DNA of 64,000 bases from JAKAIY01 sp963809385 (GTDB taxonomy: Bacteria; Chloroflexota; Ktedonobacteria; Ktedonobacterales; JADMIN01), in contig CAWEJL010000004.1 of assembly GCA_963809385.1 (NCBI GenBank), positions 1 through 64,000 on the forward strand, in the 5' to 3' direction. The notes below the pieces were generated by a model. That model saw only the letters and a program-made list of their open reading frames with translations. It searched no databases and was not told the origin of the DNA. A program made the translations under genes and the position numbers. Positions 34,402-42,827 of the stretch are shown piece after piece. How positions within the stretch are numbered: the first letter of the stretch is position 1; every line of letters begins with the position of its first letter.

Positions 34402-34463
34402 GGCGTGCGCCTCTTCCACGAATGAACGGATAGGCGGCGTTTAATCGAGCCCGTGCGGCGCGA

Positions 34464-34850
34464 TCACGATGTCACCGTGACGGTGACCTGCATGCCGGGA
34501 TGGATGATGCAGACGACGGTGTAGGTTCCGGCGGTGGGAAACACGATGTCACGGGTGTCGCCCTGGTTGAACGTCATGCCCTGGGACGTGTTCAACTCGG
34601 CTGGCGCGCCGTCTTGCGGCGCGCATGTCACACCCTGACCAACGCAGATGATGTGGATGCCGCCGGTGTTGGGGTCCACGAAATGGACCGCCTGGCCCGC
34701 CTTGATCGTGACGCTGCTCTGTTCAAAGGCGGCGACGCCCATGTCCACTTCATTCGCGGCCCTGCTCGTCCCACATCCCACCAGCGCGAACGCCAGCAGC
34801 GCGATGAAGGTTGCAGCCATCGTGAAGCGCTTGCCCACGAGCATTCCCAT
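34464..34850 (-). CDS. cupredoxin lipoprotein (plastocyanin/azurin type)
   Basis: Small blue-copper protein of 128 residues. Lipoprotein signal: MAATFIALLAFALVGCGTS. The copper ligands are visible: His in GGIHIICVG, and Cys, His and Met in TVVCIIHPGMQVTV, the C-x2-H-x2-M loop. It carries single electrons outside the membrane. A very strong purine run (GGGAGGGGGA) precedes ATG 34850; ATG 34844 is also possible. It lies downstream of the DUF1697 gene on the same strand but with its own ribosome site; no obvious redox partner is adjacent. Confidence 0.87.
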   Translation of the reverse strand: MGMLVGKRFTMAATFIALLAFALVGCGTSRAANEVDMGVAAFEQSSVTIKAGQAVHFVDPNTGGIHIICVGQGVTCAPQDGAPAELNTSQGMTFNQGDTRDIVFPTAGTYTVVCIIHPGMQVTVTVTS

Positions 34851-34963
34851 TCCCCCTCCCGGACAGCCCGGCGCGTAAGACCGGCGCATGTTTGGTTGGG
34901 CATGAGTGTACTGGAGTTCAACGGCGCTGTCCAGCCCCCGCGTGTCGGTGTGTGACGCCCGCT

Positions 34964-35503
34964 TCACCCAGCCTTCGCCGCCTCCAGAATCTTGGCGGTC
35001 GTATGCAGGAAGCGGGAGGTGACTTTGCCGCCGAGTGTCTTCTCCAGGAAGGTCGCTGAGGTAGGTGGCCGTCCATCCTTGAGATACCACACGACGAACG
35101 CCTCTCGCTCGGTAGTTTGTCGTATCTCCATGTCGCGTTTCGCTGACCATACCGGCAGGGTGAGCGCCGTTGGTATCGGGTTGGTGGCGAAAACTACGTT
35201 CAGCCGCATAGCCGGCGTGACGCGCTCATCCTTGAAAGGGTCGAGCGCGAGCGTCCGCTCGACCTCCGAAATCGTGCGCAGGCAAGTAGGGACCGCGTAG
35301 CCGAGCGCCGCATGGAGATGCTCTTCGATGGCGCGCGTCAGCCGCTCCGGGTCCCCGTCATCCGTATCGAAGAACACGTTGCCGGTCTGGATGTACGTGC
35401 GGACGTTGGTCAGCCCAACGTCGCCGAAGAGTGTTCGCAGGTGATCCATCTTGACCTGATGGCCGCCGACGTTGATGCCACGCAGAAGGGCGATATAGCG
35501 CAT
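34964..35503 (-). CDS. DUF1697 family protein
   Basis: Conserved protein of 179 residues. The family signature is the N-terminal RYIALLRGINVGGHQVKMDH followed by GLTNVRTYIQTGNVFF. The C-terminal SATFLEKTLGGKVTSRFLHT is also typical. No biochemical function is established for the family. ATG 35503 is fixed by GGGGGAGCC upstream. It follows the tmRNA on the same strand after a terminator. Confidence 0.88.
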   Translation of the reverse strand: MRYIALLRGINVGGHQVKMDHLRTLFGDVGLTNVRTYIQTGNVFFDTDDGDPERLTRAIEEHLHAALGYAVPTCLRTISEVERTLALDPFKDERVTPAMRLNVVFATNPIPTALTLPVWSAKRDMEIRQTTEREAFVVWYLKDGRPPTSATFLEKTLGGKVTSRFLHTTAKILEAAKAG

Positions 35504-35561
35504 GGCTCCCCCTATCCCCCATATGTTGCTCAACAAAGCGCTCATATTTAATATCACCTAC

Positions 35562-35600
35562 AAAACAAAACGCCCAGACCAGAACGTGTCCGGCTGGGCG
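35562..35600 (-). terminator. intrinsic terminator of tmRNA
   Basis: On the minus strand CGCCCAG and CTGGGCG form a stem with partial inner pairing (CCGGAC/TTCTGG), then TTTTGTTTTG. It directly follows the tmRNA CCA end. Confidence 0.8.
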
Positions 35601-35967
35601 TGGTGGAGATGGGGGAGAGTCGAACTCCCCGTCCAAACTGGTGACTGAGACGATATGCTACAGGTTTAGTCGGCTATTTGATCACGCGCTGATGACCCCA
35701 ACCGACGGGGTTCACTGGCGCATTCCCACTGTTTCTCGGTAGCGACTAGCGGGTGGTCCGCGCTACCCAGCCTGACTTGGTGACACCCGCTCCCTGACCC
35801 ATCAGGTGGAGGTCAGACGGATGCGCTTCGTCGGTTAGTTAGGCCGCGAAAGCGAGAGCTGGAGTTTCCTCGGCAGCTATCATTTTTTGCCAGTTTTTAC
35901 GAGGGTGCTTCTGGCGCCTCGACCTGCGAACGTCCCCTTCCCCAACCTGTCGAAACCCGACATCCCC
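35601..35967 (-). ncRNA. ssrA: tmRNA
   Basis: Transfer-messenger RNA, 367 nt, one-piece form. The 5' end GGGGATGTCGGGTTTCGACA pairs with the 3' end CATCTCC, giving a seven-pair acceptor stem with discriminator A and an encoded CCA (35603-35601). The T-arm GGGGAGTTCGACTCTCCCC lies near the 3' end. The tag frame ends TTCGCGGCCTAA (stop at 35841-35839) and reads AAEETPALAFAA if resumption is at GCT. A run of six A just before makes an upstream GCA resume codon one base out of frame, so the tag's first residues are uncertain. It rescues stalled ribosomes with SmpB. Pseudoknot-like GC repeats lie between 35640 and 35830. Confidence 0.93.
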
Positions 35968-36031
35968 AAGGAAGGCGCCGCGCGATGCGGCTGATTCACT
36001 ATACCACATAAGCAGCCACGTCTGCTCCGGC

Positions 36032-36961
36032 TCACGCGCTTGCCAGCGCCGCCGCGATGCGCCCCGCCAGCGTCGCGTTGTTGAGCAGCAGCGCGCGGTT
36101 GGCCGCCACGCTCTCGCCGCCCGTCAGCTCGGCCACCCGCGCCAGCAGCCACGGCGTCAGCCGCGCCCCGGCTACGCCCGCTGCCCCAGCTTCAGCCAGC
36201 GCCCGCTCCACCGCCGCCTCCACCTGGGCGCGTGGCAGCGCGTGCGCTTCTGGGATCGGCGCCATCACCAGCAGCCCGCCGCCCAGCCCGCTTGCCCATT
36301 GCGCCCGCGCCATCGCCGCGATTTCCTCCGGCGTCTCCGCGCGATGGGGAACGCGCAGCCCGCTCTCGCGCGTGTAGAACGCCGGTAGCTCGTCCGTCTG
36401 GTAGCCAATCACCGGTACGCCCAGCGTCTCCAGATACTCCAGCGTGCGCGGCAGGTCGAGGATGGACTTGGCCCCGGCGCAGACCGTCACCAACGGCGCC
36501 CGCGCTAGCTCCGGCAGGTCCGCCGAGATGTCGAGCGACTCCACCGCGCCCCGGTGGACGCCGCCGATGCCGCCGGTGGCGAACACCCGCACACCCGCGA
36601 GCGCCGCGCAGGCCAGCGTTCCCGCTACCGTTGTCGCCGCCGACGCGCCACGCGCTATGGCCGCCGCCAGGTCGCGCCGGCTCGCCTTCCAGACGCCCGG
36701 CTCTTCTCCAATCCGGGCGATTTCATCTGGAGTTAGCCCGATCACGATACGCCCATCCAGTAGCGCCACCGTTGCTGGCGTCGCGCCCGCCGCGCGCAGA
36801 GCCTCCTCCATTGCCAGCGCCACTTCGACATTCGCCGGACGCGGCAGCCCGTGGGCGATGACCGTGGACTCCAGCGCCACCACTGGCCGTCCCGCCGCCA
36901 GCGCCTCCGCCACCGCCGCGCCCAGCCGGAGATAGCGACTCATTTCGCCTGACTGCCTCAT
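36032..36961 (-). CDS. psuG: pseudouridine-5'-phosphate glycosidase
   Basis: Enzyme of 309 residues that splits pseudouridine 5'-phosphate into uracil and ribose 5-phosphate (reversibly). The signatures are clear: VVALESTVIAHGLPRPANVE, TVALLDGRIVIGLTPDEI, ATTVAGTLACAALAGVRVFA, TGGIGGVHRGAVESLDISAD, VCAGAKSILDLPRTLEYLE and the C-terminal LLNNATLAGRIAAAL. The catalytic Lys is expected in AGAKSILD. Length is normal. ATG 36961 has AAGGAG upstream. No pseudouridine kinase gene is adjacent. Confidence 0.93.
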   Translation of the reverse strand: MRQSGEMSRYLRLGAAVAEALAAGRPVVALESTVIAHGLPRPANVEVALAMEEALRAAGATPATVALLDGRIVIGLTPDEIARIGEEPGVWKASRRDLAAAIARGASAATTVAGTLACAALAGVRVFATGGIGGVHRGAVESLDISADLPELARAPLVTVCAGAKSILDLPRTLEYLETLGVPVIGYQTDELPAFYTRESGLRVPHRAETPEEIAAMARAQWASGLGGGLLVMAPIPEAHALPRAQVEAAVERALAEAGAAGVAGARLTPWLLARVAELTGGESVAANRALLLNNATLAGRIAAALASA

Positions 36962-37079
36962 ACGCTCGCTCCTTATGATGGTGGATGGTGGTTGTATCGT
37001 GGCCGCTCGCGCGCAGGCTGGCGCCATCCCCAAGGCATGATATGATAGCGCCGTTCGCTGTTCCACAGGAGACCATCTC

Positions 37080-38459
37080 ATGGCAGACCCGCCCGATCAA
37101 GTGACTGGCTCCGCGTCCACCACGGCGTATCCCGGCGACCGGCCGCCGCAGACGTATCTCTGGCCCGATACCGCGCGGCTCAGCAATGAGGGACGCCTCC
37201 AGGTTGGCGGGCTGGATGCGGCGGCGCTGGCGCGTGAGTATGGCACGCCGCTCTACGTGTACGACGAGGCGACGCTGCGCGGCCAGATGCGCGCCTTCCG
37301 TGAGGCGTTCGCCAGCCGCTGGGCGGAAAGCGCCGTCGCCTACGCGGGCAAAGCCTACCTCTCGCCCGCGCTCTGCGCCCTGCTGCTAGAGGAGGGGCTG
37401 GAGCTCGATACGGTTTCGGCGGGCGAGCTTGCCGTCGCGTTGCGCACGGGCTTCCCAGCGGAGCGCATCCACCTGCACGGCAACATGAAGCCCGATGCCG
37501 AGCTGGCCTACGCGCTTGCAGCGGGCGAGACGGGCGTGGGGCGCGTCGTGGTGGATAGCCTGGACGAGCTGGCGCGGGTCGAGGCGCTGGGACGCGCGCG
37601 CGGACGCCCAGTGGCGATCTGGCTGCGGGTCAATCCCGATGTGCGCGCCCAGACTCACGCGAGCATCCACACTGGCCACGCCGATAGCAAGTTTGGCCTC
37701 GATCTGGCCAGCGACGCCGTCCTCGAAGCCGCGCGCCTGGCCGCCGCTTCGCCCTGGCTCGATCTGGCCGGCTTGCACGCGCACGCTGGCTCGCATCTGT
37801 TTGAAACCGCGCCCATCGCCCGCGTCGTGGAGACGCTGGCGGAGCTGGCCTCTACGATCCGCGACGCGACAGGCATTGCGCCGCGCGAGCTGAGCCCCGG
37901 CGGCGGCGTGGGCGTGGCGTATGTCCAGGAGGAACGCGCGCTGGCTCCCGATGATTACGCGGAGGCTGTGACTGGCGCGCTGCGCGCTGCCAGCAAGCGG
38001 CTGCGGCTGCCCCTGCCGCGGCTGATCGTCGAGCCAGGGCGCGCCATCGTCGCCCGCGCGGGCGTCGCGCTCTACACCACCGGCCCGCGCAAGGTGACGC
38101 CCAACGCGGTCTTTGTCGCCGTGGATGGCGGCATGGGCGACAACCCGCGCCCCGCGCTCTACGGCGCCCGCTACCATGCCGCGCTGGTGGAGCGCATGAC
38201 CGCGCCCGCGACCGAGACCGTCCAGGTCGTCGGGCGCTACTGCGAGTCGGGCGACATCCTCGTTCACGAGGCGCGCCTGCCGGAAGCGCATCCTGACGAG
38301 ATACTGGCGATCCCCGTCAGCGGCGCGTACCACCTGCCGATGGCGAGCAATTATAACCTCGTCCCGCGCCCGGCGGTGGTCTTCATCCGCGAGGGCCGCG
38401 CCCGCCTCGTGCGCCGGCGCGAGACGCTCGACGACCTCACCCGTCTCGACGTGTTCTAG
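37080..38459 (+). CDS. lysA: diaminopimelate decarboxylase
   Basis: PLP enzyme of 459 residues for the last step of lysine synthesis, meso-diaminopimelate to lysine. The PLP lysine is in SAVAYAGKAYLSPALCALL. Others are HGNMKPDAELAYAL, ADSKFGLDL, LHAHAGSHLFE, ELSPGGGVGVAYVQEE, and the active-site loop GRYCESGDIL with SGAYHLPMASNYNL. The N-terminal 35 residues are an extension. AGGAG lies before the ATG. It is transcribed alone, divergent from psuG. Confidence 0.93.
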   Translation: MADPPDQVTGSASTTAYPGDRPPQTYLWPDTARLSNEGRLQVGGLDAAALAREYGTPLYVYDEATLRGQMRAFREAFASRWAESAVAYAGKAYLSPALCALLLEEGLELDTVSAGELAVALRTGFPAERIHLHGNMKPDAELAYALAAGETGVGRVVVDSLDELARVEALGRARGRPVAIWLRVNPDVRAQTHASIHTGHADSKFGLDLASDAVLEAARLAAASPWLDLAGLHAHAGSHLFETAPIARVVETLAELASTIRDATGIAPRELSPGGGVGVAYVQEERALAPDDYAEAVTGALRAASKRLRLPLPRLIVEPGRAIVARAGVALYTTGPRKVTPNAVFVAVDGGMGDNPRPALYGARYHAALVERMTAPATETVQVVGRYCESGDILVHEARLPEAHPDEILAIPVSGAYHLPMASNYNLVPRPAVVFIREGRARLVRRRETLDDLTRLDVF

Positions 38460-38561
38460 CCCCCCGCTGGCGCTGCCATCAGGGCTGGCGAACCTCTCCG
38501 CGCCCGGTAGCTGATCGGGCCGCTGTTGTTGTAGAAAGCGATGTTGGACAGGTATGGTGTC

Positions 38562-38909
38562 ATGAGTTTAGAGAGTTCCCTATCCCAAAATAGCGATTTG
38601 TCCCGCCATGTCGCCGCGATGCGCGCGACCTTCGATTCCGTCGCTGCCGCCGGGCATTCCCTCACCATCCAGTACACGTTCACTGGGCGGGTGTCCGGCG
38701 TGTGCTATGCCAGCGTCACGAATGGCGCGCTGGTGGCCGGTATCGGCCCCGCTCCTGCGCCTGACGTGGTGGTGACCGCCGACTTCGATCTCTGGCGACG
38801 CATCCTCACCCATGAGGTGGATGGCTTGATCGCCTGGCAGGAGGGGCAGTACACCGTCACTGGCGATTTCGCCGTCCTGATGGAGTCCGATCTCTGGTTT
38901 CACCGCTGA
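38562..38909 (+). CDS. SCP2-like small protein
   Basis: Protein of 115 residues with an SCP2 sterol-carrier-like pattern: IQYTFTGRVSGVCYASVTNG, PDVVVTADFDLWRRIL and GQYTVTGDFAVLM. SCP2 folds bind hydrophobic ligands in a pocket. ATG 38562 is used; TTG 38541 would add seven residues. No operon partner is clear. It could be annotated only as a conserved lipid-binding-like protein. Confidence 0.65.
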   Translation: MSLESSLSQNSDLSRHVAAMRATFDSVAAAGHSLTIQYTFTGRVSGVCYASVTNGALVAGIGPAPAPDVVVTADFDLWRRILTHEVDGLIAWQEGQYTVTGDFAVLMESDLWFHR

Positions 38910-38938
38910 GCCTTCGCTGTCGTCACGCCGCGACCAAT

Positions 38939-39940
38939 ATGTGGTCAAATAAGAGCGGCTGTGTAGCTGGAAACGCTTTCGCCCGGCGTTCGCCAGCTAT
39001 TGCTGATGAGGCCAGCGCGAGGAGACCACGTCTGACACACGAGACCACCGATCCCAGCGCCACGAGCGCAAGCCCGCGTGGCCGCAAGCCCGCGCGTGAG
39101 CGGCTCGATACGCTGCTCGTCCGGAGCGGCCTGGCGCCGAGCCGTGAGCGGGCGCGCGCGCTCATCATGGCGGGTGTGGTCCTGGTGAATGGCCGGGCCG
39201 CCTCCAAGGCCGGTGAGTTGATCGCAGCGGACGCCGCGCTGGCGCTAGCTGGTCCGGCGGAGGAGTTACGCTACGTCAGCCGGGGTGGCCTCAAGCTGGA
39301 GCGCGCGCTCGACACTTTCGCGCTCGACCCCGCTGGCCTCGTATGCCTGGATGTTGGCGCCTCGACTGGCGGTTTTACCGATGTCCTGTTAAAGAGGGAC
39401 GCGCGCCACGTTTACGCGGTGGATGTCGGCCACGGCCAGCTTGCCTGGTCGCTACGCACCGATCCCCGCGTCACCGTCATGGAGCGAACCAACATTCGCC
39501 AGGTCGAGCGGCTGCCTGAGCCAGTGGATTGCGCGGTGTGCGACGTGTCGTTTATCTCGCTGCGGCTCGTCCTGCCGCGCATCGCGGCGCTGCTGGCCCC
39601 CGGCGGCTGGGCGGTGACGCTGGTCAAGCCGCAGTTCGAGGCAGGCCGCGCCGAGGCGGACCGGGGCCGGGGCGTCATCAGCGACCCCGATACTCACCGC
39701 CGCGTGCTGCGCGAGTTGCTAGCCTGGCTGGCGGCCTGGCCGGAGCGCGCGGCGCGCGACGAGACGGCGAGGCCGCCACTGGTCGCACGCGGGCTTACCG
39801 GCTCACCCATCGCGGGGCGCGACGGCAACCACGAGTACCTGCTCTGGCTGGTCCGTCCTCCCGCGGACGCCCCTGCATCCGCTAGCGCAGTGGATGAGGC
39901 GGCGGTCGAGCGTGTTGTCGTCGCGACGCTTGGCCTGTGA
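38939..39940 (+). CDS. tlyA: TlyA-type 16S/23S rRNA cytidine 2'-O-methyltransferase
   Basis: S4 RNA-binding domain (ERLDTLLVRSGLAPSRERAR, GVVLVNGRAASKAGELI) followed by an FtsJ-like methyltransferase. The SAM site is VCLDVGASTGGFTDVLLKRD; others are VYAVDVGHGQLAWSLRTDPR, VCDVSFISLRL and VTLVKPQFEAGR. The usual length is about 270; here the first 50 residues before RKPARERLD are a low-complexity lead and the true start may be an internal codon. In other bacteria it methylates 16S and 23S rRNA and affects capreomycin sensitivity. It is also called hemolysin A by old homology. Confidence 0.88.
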   Translation: MWSNKSGCVAGNAFARRSPAIADEASARRPRLTHETTDPSATSASPRGRKPARERLDTLLVRSGLAPSRERARALIMAGVVLVNGRAASKAGELIAADAALALAGPAEELRYVSRGGLKLERALDTFALDPAGLVCLDVGASTGGFTDVLLKRDARHVYAVDVGHGQLAWSLRTDPRVTVMERTNIRQVERLPEPVDCAVCDVSFISLRLVLPRIAALLAPGGWAVTLVKPQFEAGRAEADRGRGVISDPDTHRRVLRELLAWLAAWPERAARDETARPPLVARGLTGSPIAGRDGNHEYLLWLVRPPADAPASASAVDEAAVERVVVATLGL

Positions 39941-40035
39941 CGCGCCCGGCCATCACATGCGAACATATACCCCGTTTCGGGGCTACGATAGAAGAGAAGC
40001 GAAGCAAAAGCTGAGAAGGGGCGAGGAGTGACCTC

Positions 40036-41040
40036 ATGCATTTCGTCGTTGGGGTAGATGGTGGTGGCACGAAGACCGCCGCCGCGGTGGTCGGGGATGA
40101 CCTGGGCGTGATCGGGACCGCTGTCGCGGGCCCCTCGAATTACCGCTCGGCGGGCATGGAGGCCGCAAGTCAGGGAATTTATGAGGCGGTGTCCCAGGCG
40201 CTGCGGGTTGCGGATGTGTCGCTGAGCCAGGTTGAGGCGATTTGCATGTGCCTCTCTGGTTTCGACACCGATCTGGATATTCCCGTGCCGCAGCGCGCCG
40301 TCACACTGCTTGGCTTTACTGGTGAGGCGATTTTTGAGAATGATGTCGTCGGCGCCTGGGCGGGCGTTACCGGCGGCGACCCCGGCGTCGTCGCCATCGC
40401 TGGCACGGGCGCTACTGCGCTTGGCATGAACGCGCGCGGCGAGTTCTGGCGCACCGACGGCTGGGACTATATCCTCGGCGACGCGGGTAGCGGCTATCGC
40501 ATCGGCCTTGATGGCATCCACGAGGCGATGAAGATGCTGGATGGCCGCCGCCCGCCCACACTCCTGCTTGGCAAGCTCGCCGCCTTCTACGGCGTGGATG
40601 ACGCGCTGAGCATGCGCCGCCTGGCCGATAGTGGCGGCCTCGGTAAGTTGCACATCGCCGACTTCTCGCGCCATGTCTCCGAGGCGGCGGACGAGGGCGA
40701 CCCGGTGGCGCAATCCATCCTGCGGCAGGCGTCGAGCGACATCGCCAGCAACATCGAGGCGATCGTCGCCCAGCTTGGCATGCGCGACGATGCCTTCCCC
40801 ATCGGCGCCGTCGGCAGCGTCTTCAAGTCCTCGGACTTCGTGCTGGAGCCGCTGCGGGAGGCCATCTCGCGAATCGCGCCGCGCGCCACGCTGGCCGCGC
40901 CGCGCTATCCGCCGGAGGTCGGCGCCGCGATTGTCGCCCAGCGCCGCCTCGCCGACGGCGACCTGAGCTCCTGGACGCTGGGCGGCGGCAAGCGCCACAT
41001 CCGCCGGAGCTTCCGCATTAGCCAGCTCACCCTACCCTGA
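40036..41040 (+). CDS. BadF/BadG/BcrA-type ATPase, N-acetylglucosamine-kinase-like
   Basis: ASKHA-fold protein of 334 residues. The phosphate-1 motif is VVGVDGGGTKTAAAVVGDD; the adenosine/phosphate-2 region is GVVAIAGTGATALGMN; others are GDAGSGYRIGLDGIHEAM and AVGSVFKSSDFVL. Homologues phosphorylate N-acetylglucosamine or related sugars. The gene is alone with GAGGAG before the start. Confidence 0.85.
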   Translation: MHFVVGVDGGGTKTAAAVVGDDLGVIGTAVAGPSNYRSAGMEAASQGIYEAVSQALRVADVSLSQVEAICMCLSGFDTDLDIPVPQRAVTLLGFTGEAIFENDVVGAWAGVTGGDPGVVAIAGTGATALGMNARGEFWRTDGWDYILGDAGSGYRIGLDGIHEAMKMLDGRRPPTLLLGKLAAFYGVDDALSMRRLADSGGLGKLHIADFSRHVSEAADEGDPVAQSILRQASSDIASNIEAIVAQLGMRDDAFPIGAVGSVFKSSDFVLEPLREAISRIAPRATLAAPRYPPEVGAAIVAQRRLADGDLSSWTLGGGKRHIRRSFRISQLTLP

Positions 41041-41173
41041 GACGGCTCGCCGCGCTGGCGTTGCGCCGGGCGTAACCAGCCATACCAGCGGCGCGCCGGT
41101 ATGGCTCGGCGTTTCCGTAACGTATTATGTCCTGTATCTGGCGGTTGTGACTCGGAGCGAGATGGAGGCTGCG

Positions 41174-42031
41174 ATGCGGAATATGCGGACGGTGCGCGTC
41201 GGCGCCGCGCAGGTGACGATGCTCAACGCGGGCGATATGCGCCTGCGACTTGCGGAGGAGATGGCGGTACATGAATCGGTGTGGCGTCCCCAGTACACCG
41301 AGCTTTTCGATCAGCCCAGCGTCTGCCCGAGCCTGAGCATTTACATCGAGTATCAAGGCGTCAAGGCGCTGGTGGATGCGAACGACTATCGCGCTACCAT
41401 GACGCCCGATTCCTCGTACGCACTGGATGGCTACACGCCGCCACCCGCTATTCCCGCCCAGCTCGCGAGCCTCGGCGTGCAGCCAGAGGACATCACCCAT
41501 ATGGTGATCACGCATGCGCATTGGGATCACTACGCCGGCGCCACGACGCCCACTGACGGCGGGTACGCGCCTGCGTACCCGCGTGCGCGCTATTACCTCG
41601 GCGCCGCCGATTGGATGGACGCCGAAGTCCAGACGGCGTTACAGGATCAGACGTCACTGGAAGCGCGCACGCTGGGCGTTCTCCAGGAGCGAGGCGCGCT
41701 CCATCTGGTCGAGGCGCGGGAGCCCATCGCTGATGGGATCAACATTCTGCCAGCGCCTGGCGAAACCCCTGGACATCAGATCGTGCGCGTCCACTCCGAT
41801 GGCGAAACGCTTTACGTTGTTGGCGACCTGTTTCACCATGCCATCGAGGTGGAACATCCCGACTGGATGGTGACGTGGGCCGACGCTGAGAGCATGCGGG
41901 CGACACGGCGCTGGCTGATGCGGGATGCGCTTGCCGAGCACGCACTGCTGATCGCCGCCCATATCGCCGCTCCCGGCCGCATCGAGCGCGCGGGCGATGA
42001 TCTCGATGGCCTGCGGTGGAGCGACGCATAA
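41174..42031 (+). CDS. metallo-beta-lactamase-fold hydrolase
   Basis: MBL-fold enzyme of 285 residues. The zinc motif is HMVITHAHWDHYAGATT (HxHxDH), with further ligands in PAPGETPGHQIVRV and VVGDLFHHAIEV, and a terminal AAHIAAPGRIERAG. The layout resembles lactonase- or quorum-quenching-type members, but the substrate is unknown. ATG 41174 is chosen as GGAGG lies five bases upstream; GTG 41147 would extend it by nine residues. Confidence 0.83.
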   Translation: MRNMRTVRVGAAQVTMLNAGDMRLRLAEEMAVHESVWRPQYTELFDQPSVCPSLSIYIEYQGVKALVDANDYRATMTPDSSYALDGYTPPPAIPAQLASLGVQPEDITHMVITHAHWDHYAGATTPTDGGYAPAYPRARYYLGAADWMDAEVQTALQDQTSLEARTLGVLQERGALHLVEAREPIADGINILPAPGETPGHQIVRVHSDGETLYVVGDLFHHAIEVEHPDWMVTWADAESMRATRRWLMRDALAEHALLIAAHIAAPGRIERAGDDLDGLRWSDA

Positions 42032-42197
42032 GCCTGTGATGAACTGAAGAACAGCAGCCACTGCGGCTTCCGCGTCTGCCATGCGCCACCGGCTGGGAGC
42101 GCTCGCCTCGTTTGACACTGGGCGGGACGCCACATACAATGCCCATACGCAGAACCGCGCAGGCGCGTGAGGCGTACTGCGAACAGTTGGGGGATGC

Positions 42198-42818
42198 ATG
42201 AGCGTGGAGTCGGCAGTCGCGAAGAAACCGCCGCGACAGACGGTCGCGGCGGCGGTTTCGGCCATCATTCATCCGGTGGCGCTGCCGCTTCTGACGCTGG
42301 TGGTGGTCACGTATACCGCCCCTGGCGGCTCCATCCAGCGCAGCCTCTTGCTCGCGGTGGTCGCGCTGCTGCTGACCACTGCCCCGGTGGCCGCGCTGGT
42401 CGGCTATCAAGTGGCGCGGGGCCGCTGGACAGACCTCGATGTCAGCGTGCGTGAGCAACGCTATCTCCTGTACCCCATTGGCCTGGTCTGCGCCGCGCTG
42501 ATGATCGCCGTGTTTGTGGCGATGCATGCTCCTGCCCCCGCGATGGTGACCGCGCTGGCGATGGCGCTCGCCAACACGGTGGATGGCGTCATCAACCTCG
42601 CCTATAAGGTATCAGCCCACACTACTACCGCCGCCGCTTGCGCCACGCTGTTATGGCTGTATTCGCCAAGCTGGGGCCTACCAGCCGCCATCGCCGCCGC
42701 GCTCGTTGGCTGGTCGCGCGTCGAGTTAGGCCGCCACACGACTGGGCAGGTGATCCTCGGCTGGACGGTCGGCGTCGCCAGCGCCCTTGCGGTCTTTTTC
42801 CTCTACAACGCCGCCTGA
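42198..42818 (+). CDS. PAP2-like membrane phosphatase-family protein
   Basis: Membrane protein of 206 residues with five or six helices. PAP2-like motif pieces: TDLDVSVREQRYLLYP, KVSAHTTTAAACATLL (SxH) and RVELGRHTTGQVILGWTVG (RHxxxQV). The first KxxxxxxRP motif is only partly kept (RE-R), so activity as a lipid phosphatase is uncertain. It overlaps nothing and is convergent with the large regulator. Confidence 0.72.
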   Translation: MSVESAVAKKPPRQTVAAAVSAIIHPVALPLLTLVVVTYTAPGGSIQRSLLLAVVALLLTTAPVAALVGYQVARGRWTDLDVSVREQRYLLYPIGLVCAALMIAVFVAMHAPAPAMVTALAMALANTVDGVINLAYKVSAHTTTAAACATLLWLYSPSWGLPAAIAAALVGWSRVELGRHTTGQVILGWTVGVASALAVFFLYNAA

Positions 42819-42827
42819 GCGGGTCAC

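Noticed and set aside
35500..36000. tRNA gene from the GTTCGA-type T-arm
   Set aside because: The T-arm belongs to the tmRNA; no other cloverleaf was seen there or elsewhere in the window.
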